Assembly: GCA_949499105.1 (NCBI GenBank)
Contig: CATEFX010000031.1
Coordinates: 1-64,000, forward strand
DNA from: Formosa sp. Hel1_33_131
GTDB taxonomy: Bacteria; Bacteroidota; Bacteroidia; Flavobacteriales; Flavobacteriaceae
DNA: 64,000 nt
Direction of reading: 5' to 3'
The notes under the pieces are model-generated. The model saw only the letters and a program-made list of their open reading frames with translations. It did no database searches and was not told where the DNA came from. Positions 54,212 through 62,891 of this stretch are shown here, piece after piece. The translations under genes were made by a program, and so were the position numbers. Position 1 is the stretch's first letter. The number at the start of each line of letters is the position of its first letter.

Positions 54212-54964
54212 TTAATTTTCAGCTTCTTGTTTGATCCAGTCGTAGCCTTTTTCTTCTAATTCAAAGGCGAGTTCTTTGGTTCCTGATTTTACAATTTTTC
54301 CATTGTGAAGTACATGCACAAAATCGGGTACTATATGATCGAGCAGTCGTTGGTAATGTGTAATTACAACCACGGCATTGTCATTTGTTTTTAGCTTATT
54401 GACGCCATTGGCCACAATCCGAAGCGCATCAATATCAAGTCCAGAATCGGTTTCATCAAGAATGGCTAGCTTGGGTTCTAACATGGCCATTTGAAAAATT
54501 TCATTTCGTTTTTTCTCGCCTCCAGAAAACCCTTGATTTAAGGATCGAGATAAAAATTTACGATCGATTTCAAGTAATTCAGATTTTTCACGAATCATTT
54601 GAAGCATTTCTTTTGCTGGCATGTCCTCTAAACCTTTTGCTTTACGCATTTCGTTTAGTGAAGTTTTCATGAAGTTTGTGACGGTGACTCCTGGAATTTC
54701 TACTGGGTATTGAAAGGATAAAAAGATTCCTTTGTGCGCGCGTTCTTCGACCGAAAGTTCGTCAATGTCTTGCCCCTCAAAAGTAATTTGTCCTTTTTCA
54801 ACTTCGTATTCTTCTTTTCCTGCAATGACAGAAGCTAAGGTGCTTTTTCCGGAACCATTGGGCCCCATTATCGCGTGAACTTCTCCTGGTTTTATTTCTA
54901 GATTGATGCCTTTAAGAATTGACTTGCCGTCAATATTTGCATGTAAATCGGTGATTTTTAACAT
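54212..54964 (-). CDS. sufC: Fe-S cluster assembly ATPase SufC
   Basis: A soluble ABC-type ATPase that drives SufB/SufD rearrangement during cluster assembly. The 250-residue protein has Walker A GPNGSGKST at 34-42, the SufC-type signature GFSGGEKKRNEI, and Walker B AILDETDSGLD with the following HYQRLLDHIVPDFVHVL segment. It is separated from sufD by 17 bases and from an upstream small lipoprotein gene by two bases. Confidence 0.96.
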   Translation of the reverse strand: MLKITDLHANIDGKSILKGINLEIKPGEVHAIMGPNGSGKSTLASVIAGKEEYEVEKGQITFEGQDIDELSVEERAHKGIFLSFQYPVEIPGVTVTNFMKTSLNEMRKAKGLEDMPAKEMLQMIREKSELLEIDRKFLSRSLNQGFSGGEKKRNEIFQMAMLEPKLAILDETDSGLDIDALRIVANGVNKLKTNDNAVVVITHYQRLLDHIVPDFVHVLHNGKIVKSGTKELAFELEEKGYDWIKQEAEN

Positions 54965-54966
54965 AG

Positions 54967-55341
54967 TTATTCCGTGCCTAATTTTATAATATTCTCAGTT
55001 TCTTTTCCTGCAGAAACGCTGATAATTTCAACAATTTCTATTTTATTTTCCCATAAAATCTTGGGATCTTCTTTTGTAGATAAAAGGCCTCTTACTTCAA
55101 TACTCACCATGTCGGTATCTGATGTTTTAAGTGGTGCTGCCTTTTCATTTAATTCTTTCGCGAGATCATTTAAAATTACTCCATAAATTTCGGAATCATT
55201 TTGCAATACCGCCGCATCTTCAAAAAAGATATAATTGCCTTTGATGGTTGTTAAGTCACCAGAGATTTCATTTGAGTTTTTCGGGTTGTTTTTGCAACTT
55301 AAAATAGATGCTACAAAAACGAATACTAATACATGTTTCAT
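54967..55341 (-). CDS. Small lipoprotein encoded between sufB and sufC
   Basis: A 124-residue predicted lipoprotein with lipobox ASILSC (Cys16) followed by KNNPKNSN. The mature domain is a compact beta-rich fold containing GNYIFFEDAAVLQND and VSIEVRGLLSTKED, with a pattern that could be an NlpE-type OB fold; that is inference. It is 11 bases after sufB and two bases before sufC, so it is firmly embedded in the SUF operon despite an expected envelope location. Confidence 0.78.
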   Translation of the reverse strand: MKHVLVFVFVASILSCKNNPKNSNEISGDLTTIKGNYIFFEDAAVLQNDSEIYGVILNDLAKELNEKAAPLKTSDTDMVSIEVRGLLSTKEDPKILWENKIEIVEIISVSAGKETENIIKLGTE

Positions 55342-55352
55342 TTTTTTAAAGT

Positions 55353-56801
55353 TTATCCTACAGAACCCTCGAGGCTTATTTCTAATAATTTTTGAGCTTC
55401 TACAGCAAATTCCATTGGGAGTTTATTTAAAACGTCTTTACTAAAACCGTTTACAATTAATGCAATGGCTTTTTCTGTTTCAATTCCTCTTTGATTGCAG
55501 TAAAATATTTGGTCTTCCCCAATTTTACTGGTGGTGGCTTCATGTTCTATTTGAGCCGTTTTATTTTTGACTTCGATGTATGGAAATGTGTGTGCGCCAC
55601 ATTCATCACCCATTAGTAAACTGTCACATTGCGAGAAATTTCGAGCGTTTTCTGCTCTGGAACTTACTTGAACCAATCCTCGGTAACTGTTTTGTGATTT
55701 CCCTGCAGAAATCCCTTTACTAATAATTGTTGATTTTGTGTTTTTCCCTAAGTGAATCATTTTGGTACCAGTATCCGCTTGCTGATAATTATTGGTGACT
55801 GCAATCGAGTAAAATTCGCCGACCGAATTATCGCCCTTTAATATGCAAGAAGGATATTTCCAAGTAACTGCACTTCCAGTTTCTACTTGTGTCCAAGAAA
55901 TTTTGGCGTCTTTTTCACAGATCCCACGTTTGGTTACAAAATTATAAACACCGCCTTTACCTTCGGCATTTCCAGGGTACCAGTTTTGGACCGTTGAATA
56001 TTTTATTTCTGATCCGTCTAAAGCAATTAGCTCAACAACGGCCGCATGTAGTTGATTTTCGTCTCTACTAGGAGCGGTACAGCCTTCTAAATAACTTACA
56101 TAACTTTCTTCATCTGCAATTAAAAGTGTGCGTTCAAATTGACCTGTTCCTGCTTGATTAATTCTAAAATAGGTAGAGAGTTCCATTGGACATCTAACGC
56201 CCTTAGGAATGTAACAAAAACTACCATCACTAAATACAGCGCTATTTAGGGCTGCATAATAATTATCAGTTGTTGGAACTACGGTTCCAATGTATTTTTT
56301 GACGAGTTCAGGATGTTCTTTGATGGCTTCAGAAATACTCATAAAAATGATTCCCTTTTCGCCTAACGTCTTTTTGAAGGTGGTCGCAACCGAAACCGAA
56401 TCAACCACAATATCCATTGCGACATTGTTCATCATTTTCTGTTCATCGACTGAAATCCCTAATTTTTTATACATGGCGAGTAAGTCGGGATCGACATCGT
56501 CAAGTGTTTTGTTAGGATCTATAGACGTAGGGGCTGAGTAATATGCAATCGCCTGAAAATCCGGTTTTTGATACGTTACGTTTGCCCAGTCTGGTTCTTC
56601 CATGGCTTTCCAAACTTTAAAAGCCTCCAAGCGCCATTGGGTCATCCATTCCGGTTCCTCTTTCTTTTTAGAAATGGCTCGCACGATGGATTCGTCCAGG
56701 CCAATAGGAAACGTCTCAGAATCTATATCTGTATAAAAACCATATTCATACTCTTTGGTTTTTAATTCTTCTCTTAAATCATCTTCTGTGTACTTACTCA
56801 T
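55353..56801 (-). CDS. sufB: Fe-S cluster assembly scaffold SufB
   Basis: The central scaffold of the SUF complex on which the nascent Fe-S cluster is built. The 482-residue protein has the helical N-terminal part with [20 protein letters not shown] near 53-72. The beta-helix core contains [21 protein letters not shown] and the conserved C-terminal [23 protein letters not shown] region. Length is normal. It is preceded by the A-type carrier gene (18 bases) and followed by the embedded lipoprotein gene. Confidence 0.96.
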   Translation of the reverse strand: MSKYTEDDLREELKTKEYEYGFYTDIDSETFPIGLDESIVRAISKKKEEPEWMTQWRLEAFKVWKAMEEPDWANVTYQKPDFQAIAYYSAPTSIDPNKTLDDVDPDLLAMYKKLGISVDEQKMMNNVAMDIVVDSVSVATTFKKTLGEKGIIFMSISEAIKEHPELVKKYIGTVVPTTDNYYAALNSAVFSDGSFCYIPKGVRCPMELSTYFRINQAGTGQFERTLLIADEESYVSYLEGCTAPSRDENQLHAAVVELIALDGSEIKYSTVQNWYPGNAEGKGGVYNFVTKRGICEKDAKISWTQVETGSAVTWKYPSCILKGDNSVGEFYSIAVTNNYQQADTGTKMIHLGKNTKSTIISKGISAGKSQNSYRGLVQVSSRAENARNFSQCDSLLMGDECGAHTFPYIEVKNKTAQIEHEATTSKIGEDQIFYCNQRGIETEKAIALIVNGFSKDVLNKLPMEFAVEAQKLLEISLEGSVG

Positions 56802-56819
56802 ACGATTTATTAAATTTTA

Positions 56820-57149
56820 CTATAAAGAAAAAGATTCTCCACACCCACACGTACGATTTGCATTGGGGTTATTAAACACAAAACCAGCACCATTGAGCCC
56901 GCCCGAATATTCTAAGGTCGTACCAATGAGGTATAAAAAACTTTTTGTGTCGACGACGATTTTAACGCCGTTGTCTTCAAATAGTTTATCGCCTTCAATC
57001 TGAGATTTATCAAATTTTAAATCATAAGATAACCCCGAGCAACCTCCGCTTTTCACGCCAACTCGGACATAGTCATTGGTTGGGTCAAATCCGTCATCTT
57101 GCATTAATTGCAAGACTTTACTTTTTGCTGTTTCTGATACTTTTATCAT
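56820..57149 (-). CDS. A-type iron-sulfur carrier (IscA/SufA/ErpA family)
   Basis: Carries Fe-S clusters from the scaffold to target proteins. The 109-residue protein has the three conserved ligands: Cys37 in GGCSGLSY, and Cys101 and Cys103 in RTCGCGESF. The ATG at 57149 (MIKVSETAK) is chosen over an upstream extension of 25 residues because it matches the normal family N-terminus and follows a promoter element. It is the first gene of the SUF operon. Whether to call it SufA, IscA or ErpA cannot be decided from sequence. Confidence 0.94.
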   Translation of the reverse strand: MIKVSETAKSKVLQLMQDDGFDPTNDYVRVGVKSGGCSGLSYDLKFDKSQIEGDKLFEDNGVKIVVDTKSFLYLIGTTLEYSGGLNGAGFVFNNPNANRTCGCGESFSL

Positions 57150-57181
57150 AATGCTTATATAGATACTTTCTAAATAGGGCA

Positions 57182-57189
57182 CAAATATA
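57182..57189 (-). promoter_or_regulatory. -7 promoter element of the SUF operon
   Basis: Minus-strand TATATTTG fits TAnnTTTG, with an expected start near 57177 and a leader of about 28 bases. No Fe-S-sensor operator (such as an IscR-type site) could be recognised. Confidence 0.5.
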
Positions 57190-57254
57190 CAACATATAGA
57201 GGGGATTTCCATACATCCTAACATTATATTAATAGATGGGTTTATAGGTTTTGC

Positions 57255-58331
57255 CTATGGATTAGAAAAGTTTGGATTACTAATAAAGTCCTCGTCAGAT
57301 AAAGTTAAAAGAAAGGCCTTAAGATTGGCTTTTTCTTGAGAGCTGAGTTGTACACCCCCTTGATTCACTTTTTTCATCAAGGGGTCAATTGTGGGCGAGT
57401 TTTGAAGGCCTTCGCTATAATGATCTATCACTGCCTCTAGGGTTGCAAATCGGCCATCATGCATATAAGGCGCCGTAAAGGCTAAATTTCTTAAGGACGG
57501 AGATTTGAATTTTCCATTATCGGCAGGGTCTCCAGTGACACGACCAAACCCTCGATCTGTAATATTTGAATCTAAGCCGTTGTTGTGAAATTTATTGTCG
57601 GTCCAAAGTGGATTGTTTTGACTCCCGTGACAATGAAAGCAATCGCCTTTAGATTCGTCCATAAAGATGTTAAAACCATCGATTTCTTCAGAGTTTAAGG
57701 TCGCGGTGCCCAATAAATGCTTGTCAAATTTTGAGTTTGCTGAGATAAGAGTTCTTTCAAATTGAGCGATGGCCTTTGAAACTAATACAGAGTCTATTGG
57801 GATGTTTCCAAATGCATTATCAAAAAGCTGAGGATACTCAAGGTGTTGTTGTAGTTTTATAGAAACTTCTGGCCAAGTGGTGTGCATTTCGATAGGATTG
57901 GTGACGGGTTCAAAAGCCTGTTTTTCAAGCCCTAATTCGCGACCATCCCAAAAAAATCGATCTTCATAATTCCAAGCTAAATTGAATAATGGCATTGAAT
58001 TTCTGTGTCCGAAAAGACCGTCAATTCCCTCACTAAATCGTGTACTATCTGTAAATGCATTACTGGGATCGTGACAATTGGCACAGGCTTGGGTGTTATC
58101 CGCAGATAGAATGGGATCGAAAAATAATTTTTTACCTAGCAAAATGCCTTCTTGAGTTTGAGGATTATCAAAAGGAATAATGGGGTCTAGTATAAGATCT
58201 TTAAAAAGTTGAGGAATTTGTAAAGGACTCGCAGTCGGCGTATTCACATAGGAGTCTGAAGGGGCATCACTGCACGAAATAACACACAATGCCAGTAAAA
58301 AAAAGATAGAATACGACTTTGTATAATTCAT
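57255..58331 (-). CDS. Di-haem cytochrome c peroxidase / MauG / MbnH-type lipoprotein
   Basis: A 358-residue predicted lipoprotein (lipobox CVISC, Cys20) with two c-type haem sites, CANCH (83-87) and CFHCH (231-235). Surrounding family features include GKKLFFDPILSADNT, GHRNSMPLFNLAW and APYMHDGRFATLEAVIDHY, typical of CcpA/MauG proteins. It is directly downstream of an MbnP-family gene (six bases apart), matching the MbnP-MbnH pairing in which the di-haem enzyme oxidises a tryptophan of MbnP. A plain peroxidase role cannot be excluded. Confidence 0.9.
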   Translation of the reverse strand: MNYTKSYSIFFLLALCVISCSDAPSDSYVNTPTASPLQIPQLFKDLILDPIIPFDNPQTQEGILLGKKLFFDPILSADNTQACANCHDPSNAFTDSTRFSEGIDGLFGHRNSMPLFNLAWNYEDRFFWDGRELGLEKQAFEPVTNPIEMHTTWPEVSIKLQQHLEYPQLFDNAFGNIPIDSVLVSKAIAQFERTLISANSKFDKHLLGTATLNSEEIDGFNIFMDESKGDCFHCHGSQNNPLWTDNKFHNNGLDSNITDRGFGRVTGDPADNGKFKSPSLRNLAFTAPYMHDGRFATLEAVIDHYSEGLQNSPTIDPLMKKVNQGGVQLSSQEKANLKAFLLTLSDEDFISNPNFSNP

Positions 58332-58337
58332 TTCTAG

Positions 58338-59108
58338 TTAATTAATGCCTTCTAAAGTAAATACGTTTTGCCCGTTTTCGTAGATCAAAATCTGAGCGTT
58401 TGAATTTGGCATTAGCAATTGATTATAGTCGTTTAGATCCCAGTTATTGGGGTTTTTAAACCACTCTGCAATATTCATTGAAATGTCAAATTCAACATCG
58501 GCGTTTATAGTAACTTCGCCTAAATCAACTTGAATATAAGTGTCTTTTGGAAATGTTGGATTGTCTCCTGCATTATCATTTGCTCTGATTGCATGGTAGT
58601 TATAGCCTTGGGTTTCATTATTGTTGTTTTTAAACTTTCCGTCTAATTGCATGTAATGATATCCGCCCCCAAGCATCATAGGAACATTCCAGGATGCGGC
58701 ATTTAGATCGGAGTATGTACCCTCTGTATTTTTTTCATTGGTAAATCCAAACACAAAAGAAACATTGCGATAAGTGCCCGTTAAAATTTTGGTCTTAGGA
58801 GTGTAGGATAGGTTCGTTTGGTTGGTCACATCCACTAAATTATAGCCTTCTAATAAAATAGTTTGACCACTGGTTTCTGTAAATACAATGTTAGAGATTA
58901 AGTAGCTTAAGCGTTCTATGCTCAAAAGTTCTCCATGTGCATTTGTAAATTTTAAATCATTAAAATCTGAATTGGTAACTCGAGTATCATCCCAATGATG
59001 AGAAAAATTTAAAGTTATATGGACCGGACTCTCAGAATTGTTTGTGTCGGAGCTACATCCACAAAGAATGGTCAAGCTTACAGTTAACAGATGATAGATT
59101 CGGTTCAT
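58338..59108 (-). CDS. MbnP-family lipoprotein (putative copper-binding)
   Basis: A 256-residue predicted lipoprotein (lipobox ILCGC, Cys18). The mature part has the MbnP pattern: a first strand with FSHHWDD near 35-41, RLSYLISNIVF near 66-76, NVSFVFGF near 115, AASWNVPMMLGGGYHYMQLDGKF near 137-159, and a terminal beta strand. It contains four tryptophans (39, 140, 216, 223). In characterised methanotroph relatives a tryptophan of this family is converted to kynurenine and binds copper. It overlaps the upstream repeat-protein gene by four bases and lies six bases from the di-haem gene. Confidence 0.85.
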   Translation of the reverse strand: MNRIYHLLTVSLTILCGCSSDTNNSESPVHITLNFSHHWDDTRVTNSDFNDLKFTNAHGELLSIERLSYLISNIVFTETSGQTILLEGYNLVDVTNQTNLSYTPKTKILTGTYRNVSFVFGFTNEKNTEGTYSDLNAASWNVPMMLGGGYHYMQLDGKFKNNNNETQGYNYHAIRANDNAGDNPTFPKDTYIQVDLGEVTINADVEFDISMNIAEWFKNPNNWDLNDYNQLLMPNSNAQILIYENGQNVFTLEGIN

Positions 59109-60445
59109 TTTAATTTAAGTATTAAGAGGTCTGTAAACCCTTTGTTTTCTAAAATAATTTCATTTGAGCTCGTAGAGTCTCCAACAGCTACGATCGTTTG
59201 ATTATTTAATTCAACAGTGTCATAAAAGAAATCTATTTCACTTCCTCCAATTGTTTTTTGCCATTCGAAGGCACCGCTACTATTTATTTTTAAGACCCAA
59301 GCATCATTTTGCCCATTGTTATTAGTGAGATTTCCATCGGTACTTCTTGAGCTTCCTGAAATTAAAAACCCGTTATCTTCTGTTTTTGAAACGGATCTGC
59401 CAACATCAAAACTAGTGCCACCAAGTATTTTTTCCCAAAGTAGAGTGCCTTTTGGGGTTATTTTAATCACCCATAAATCAGCGGCTCCATTATTTTTAGT
59501 AACGTCAAAATCATTACTTCTAGTATCGCCAACAATCAAATAGTTTCCGTCGGTTGTTTGGCTAATGGCTCGGGCTTCATCGGTTTCACTCCCTCCAAAC
59601 GATTTTTCCCAAATCAATTCTCCAGTATTTGAAATTTTAATCACCCAAAAATCATAGCCTCCATGATTGGTTGAAATATCGACATCAGCACTATCTGAAG
59701 AGCCTACAATTATATACCCATTATCTTCGGTTTGAATCGCGTCATAGGCCGTATCTGTAAACGTCCCACCATAGTAGTTACTCCATTGTTTGAGGCCGTT
59801 TGCATTTAATTTAATCACCCAGTAGTCACCACCTGCATGTCTGCGTGCTGTATTGGATCTTCTGTCGCCTTGACCGTTTGATGCCGACACATCCAAGACT
59901 CCAGTTAGTAAATAGCCATTGTCATTGGTTTGAATGATAGAGTATGGAGTGTCGCTGCCTGCAAAGCCATAGGCGTATTCCCAGGAAATCGATCCACTCG
60001 CATCCAGTTTCGTAACCCAAAAATCTTCGTGTCCTGAATTTTCTAAAACATCTCCGTCACTACTTTTGCTTTTTCCAATAACCGCATAACCACCATCGGA
60101 AGTTTGAATTAAATCAGATCCTCGATCGTCCTCACTTCCTCCATATGTTTTTTGCCACTCTAACGTATTAGCTTCGTTAAATTTTAAGAGCCAATAGTCA
60201 TAAGATTCATTGAGTTTACTTGTAACATCACCGTCCATACTTTGGGTGTATCCTAAAACAGCATATCCGCCGTCGTTTGTTTTAGTGACCGCTTGCGCAC
60301 TTTCATTTTTTGACCCTCCTAGAGTTAATACAAAATCAATTTCTAAAGTTGGCTTTTGAGGCGTTTCAGGATCACTGTCATTAGAACAACTTGTAATTAA
60401 TAAGATACTTAATAGAAATAAAAACAAATTAAACTCAGGGCGCAT
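59105..60445 (-). CDS. Lipoprotein with seven propeller-type repeats
   Basis: A 446-residue predicted lipoprotein (lipobox LLITSC, Cys20, then SNDSDPE). The rest is seven repeats of about 55 residues. Each carries a W-x-x-x-x-G-G start, an acidic aspartate, I-Q-T-x-D-x-G-Y, a Ser-rich G-D-V turn and a D-Y/F-W-V-x-K-L end. This periodicity suggests a seven-bladed beta-propeller. The second blade-to-third junction carries an insertion (DRRSNTARRHAGG). It is 12 bases from the LVIVD-protein gene and overlaps the MbnP gene by four bases. Ligand unknown. Confidence 0.8.
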   Translation of the reverse strand: MRPEFNLFLFLLSILLITSCSNDSDPETPQKPTLEIDFVLTLGGSKNESAQAVTKTNDGGYAVLGYTQSMDGDVTSKLNESYDYWLLKFNEANTLEWQKTYGGSEDDRGSDLIQTSDGGYAVIGKSKSSDGDVLENSGHEDFWVTKLDASGSISWEYAYGFAGSDTPYSIIQTNDNGYLLTGVLDVSASNGQGDRRSNTARRHAGGDYWVIKLNANGLKQWSNYYGGTFTDTAYDAIQTEDNGYIIVGSSDSADVDISTNHGGYDFWVIKISNTGELIWEKSFGGSETDEARAISQTTDGNYLIVGDTRSNDFDVTKNNGAADLWVIKITPKGTLLWEKILGGTSFDVGRSVSKTEDNGFLISGSSRSTDGNLTNNNGQNDAWVLKINSSGAFEWQKTIGGSEIDFFYDTVELNNQTIVAVGDSTSSNEIILENKGFTDLLILKLK

Positions 60446-60456
60446 AAAATATAAAA

Positions 60457-61704
60457 TTAAAAGTCACTTCTTCGAATTATAAATAAACCTCTATTAATAT
60501 CACTAATGACTATGTTTTCACTTGCAAAGTACGGGTACACATTCCAAACGCCATCAAATGCGGCAGTGTCACTTTCTGGGTAGGTATCAAAATATCCAAT
60601 CTCAGAGAAAGTTTGTGATTCAATTTGAGAGATGTCTATAATCCGAACACCAGCTCTGTAATTTGCTAAATAGTAGTTGCTTCCTTTTGTGTAACCATTG
60701 TGGTCAATGGCTGCGGTTGGTCCAAAATAATTAAAGCTAAAAGAGGGGTTGTCAAGGTCTTTAAAGTCAAAAACTAAAGTTTTTGTGTTGTTTCCGAAAC
60801 TTCTTTCGTCATCCTCATCTCCCACAATAAAATAGTTAAAATCTTCGGTAAACCAACCTTGGTGCGTGTAGCCAATATTTGAATAGCCAATAGTTGATAT
60901 AATGATTGGATTCGATTTATCTGTAATATCTGCAATTACAATTTCGTTCTCATTACTACCTATTAATAGTTCTTTTCCAAGATGGTCAGGATCTGGTCCT
61001 GTATAAGTAATGACTTGTGCGTCATGAGAATAGCCTCCAGCTCCAAATCCGCCTTCAGAGACAGGCATGGTTGGATTTTGAATGTTTACAAATAAGGCGC
61101 CTCCAGCATAGGTGCCACTTCGGGATGTTCCAACGATATAGGCATAACCAGACGTTTCGTTAATGACAATGTTGTGAGCCCTTCCAAAATCTGTAAAATG
61201 GGTATCAGCAGTAAAGGTTTCGGGAGGCGTTGAAACAGCTCTCAAGCGAGTGAGGTCAAAAACTTGCATCCCATGTCCAGGAGCTTCACTAACAATGAAG
61301 GCATGATTTTGATAAACTTTAATATCTCTCCATAAACTGCTTACGGTAGCGGTTGGTAGGACGCCAACAAGTATAGGAACCACTGGATTACTGATGTCCA
61401 CAAAAGCAGTGTGAGAAGAGAGTCCAACTAACGCATATTCTTTATTGGTACTCGGGTCGGTCCAACCCCAAGAATCATTTGCGATTAGATCTTCTGCGCT
61501 TCCACTAGCGGTTAGTTCTTGTATCGACAAATGGCTCATTAAGTCATAACCATCACAAGGGTAGTCACCGGCCATGCCGTTTTCGCAAGGGGATGTGGGT
61601 ATAAAACGTTGTTCAGGGTTAGAGTCCGTTGCTTCATCTGCACAGGATACGGAAAGTCCGATACATATAAAAAGACATACTATTTTTAAAAAAACAACTT
61701 TCAT
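60457..61704 (-). CDS. Choice-of-anchor-B / LVIVD repeat lipoprotein
   Basis: A 415-residue predicted lipoprotein (lipobox GLSVSC, Cys21, then ADEATDS). It has an LVIVD-type repeat structure: strands such as EYALVGLSSHTAFVDISNPVVPILVG, KVYQNHAFIVSEAPGHGMQVFDL and ANYRAGVRIIDIS. The choice-of-anchor-B end is SENIVISDINRGLFIIR. These repeats usually form a beta-propeller. It is the first gene of the four-gene minus-strand operon with the repeat lipoprotein, MbnP-like and di-haem genes. The promoter is not certain; TATAATTTTTTG about 45 bases upstream is only an approximate match. Confidence 0.85.
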   Translation of the reverse strand: MKVVFLKIVCLFICIGLSVSCADEATDSNPEQRFIPTSPCENGMAGDYPCDGYDLMSHLSIQELTASGSAEDLIANDSWGWTDPSTNKEYALVGLSSHTAFVDISNPVVPILVGVLPTATVSSLWRDIKVYQNHAFIVSEAPGHGMQVFDLTRLRAVSTPPETFTADTHFTDFGRAHNIVINETSGYAYIVGTSRSGTYAGGALFVNIQNPTMPVSEGGFGAGGYSHDAQVITYTGPDPDHLGKELLIGSNENEIVIADITDKSNPIIISTIGYSNIGYTHQGWFTEDFNYFIVGDEDDERSFGNNTKTLVFDFKDLDNPSFSFNYFGPTAAIDHNGYTKGSNYYLANYRAGVRIIDISQIESQTFSEIGYFDTYPESDTAAFDGVWNVYPYFASENIVISDINRGLFIIRRSDF

Positions 61705-61816
61705 AATCTTAAATTTACAGTTAATTGGCGGTTCTAATTTACATCAAAAAATTATACAAGAACCAAAATGAGTTGAATTATGTTCCTTTTGTATAAGAAA
61801 TCTACCAAAAGCGTCT

Positions 61817-61824
61817 TATTTTTG
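61817..61824 (+). promoter_or_regulatory. -7 promoter element for thiL
   Basis: TATTTTTG fits TAnnTTTG, and only CAGT separates it from the ATG at 61829. A TTTTG about 26 bases upstream could be a loose -33 box. A leaderless transcript is expected. Confidence 0.5.
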
Positions 61825-61828
61825 CAGT

Positions 61829-62887
61829 ATGATTGAAGATAAAAACCAAGAAAAAACAGCCCTTAGTAGTTTAGGTGAATTTGGATTAATAGACCATTTA
61901 ACCAAACAATTTACAGACAAAAACAGTTCTACTATTAAGGGGATTGGCGATGATGCTGCCATATTAGATTTTAAAAACAAATCGGTGGTGCTTACAACGG
62001 ATTTGTTAGTGGAAGGCGTTCATTTCGATTTAAGTTATATGCCTCTAAAGCATTTGGGGTATAAAGCAGTGATGGTCAATTTATCGGATGTGTATGCGAT
62101 GAATGCAACTGCAACACAAATAACGGTTTCGATTGCAGTTTCCAATCGATTTTCACTCGAAGCACTTGAAGCTTTATACGAAGGAATTCATAAAGCTGCT
62201 GAGGTATATGGCGTGGATGTTGTTGGAGGCGACACTACCTCTTCTACGACGGGTTTAATGATTTCTGTGACCGCTCTTGGGGAAGTAGATTTAGAGACGG
62301 TCGTAAAACGAAGTGGAGCAAAACCAAACGATTTATTGGTTGTGAGTGGTGATCTTGGAGGTGCTTATTTAGGATTACAGGTTTTGGAGCGTGAAAAAGA
62401 AGTGTTTAAAGTGAACCCTAACAATCAACCGGATTTGGATGGGTATACGTACATCATCGAACGTCAATTGAAGCCCGAAGCCCGAAAGGACATCGTGATA
62501 CTCCTTAAAGATCTTGAAGTTGTACCAACCGCTATGATTGATGTGAGCGACGGTTTATCTTCTGAAATTATTCATTTATGTAAACAAAGTGAAGTAGGAT
62601 GTGACCTCTATGAAGATAAAATTCCGTTAGACCCACAAGTCATTTCAACTTGTGAAGAATTTAACATGGACAGCACAACTGTTGCACTGAATGGGGGCGA
62701 GGACTATGAGCTTTTAATGACCATTTCTCAAGAAGATTTTCCAAAAATTAAAGCCAATCCAAACTTAACCGTTATTGGGTACATGACAGATTCAAGTACT
62801 GGAATGAACTTGGTAACGCGAGGCGAAACCAAAATCCCGATCACTGCTCAAGGATGGAACGCGATGAGTTCTGACTCCGATGCATAG
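61829..62887 (+). CDS. thiL: Thiamine-monophosphate kinase
   Basis: Phosphorylates thiamine monophosphate to the active cofactor thiamine diphosphate. The 352-residue protein of the PurM/ThiL fold starts with LGEFGLIDHL, then GIGDDAAIL at 38-45 for metal and substrate binding, TTDLLVEGVHFDL near 56-68, and VVGGDTTSS near 130. A late MIDVSDGLSSEI segment and the terminal LNGGEDYELL are also present. Length is normal. The message probably has no leader. It converges with gldD, with only four bases between. Confidence 0.94.
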   Translation: MIEDKNQEKTALSSLGEFGLIDHLTKQFTDKNSSTIKGIGDDAAILDFKNKSVVLTTDLLVEGVHFDLSYMPLKHLGYKAVMVNLSDVYAMNATATQITVSIAVSNRFSLEALEALYEGIHKAAEVYGVDVVGGDTTSSTTGLMISVTALGEVDLETVVKRSGAKPNDLLVVSGDLGGAYLGLQVLEREKEVFKVNPNNQPDLDGYTYIIERQLKPEARKDIVILLKDLEVVPTAMIDVSDGLSSEIIHLCKQSEVGCDLYEDKIPLDPQVISTCEEFNMDSTTVALNGGEDYELLMTISQEDFPKIKANPNLTVIGYMTDSSTGMNLVTRGETKIPITAQGWNAMSSDSDA

Positions 62888-62891
62888 ATTT

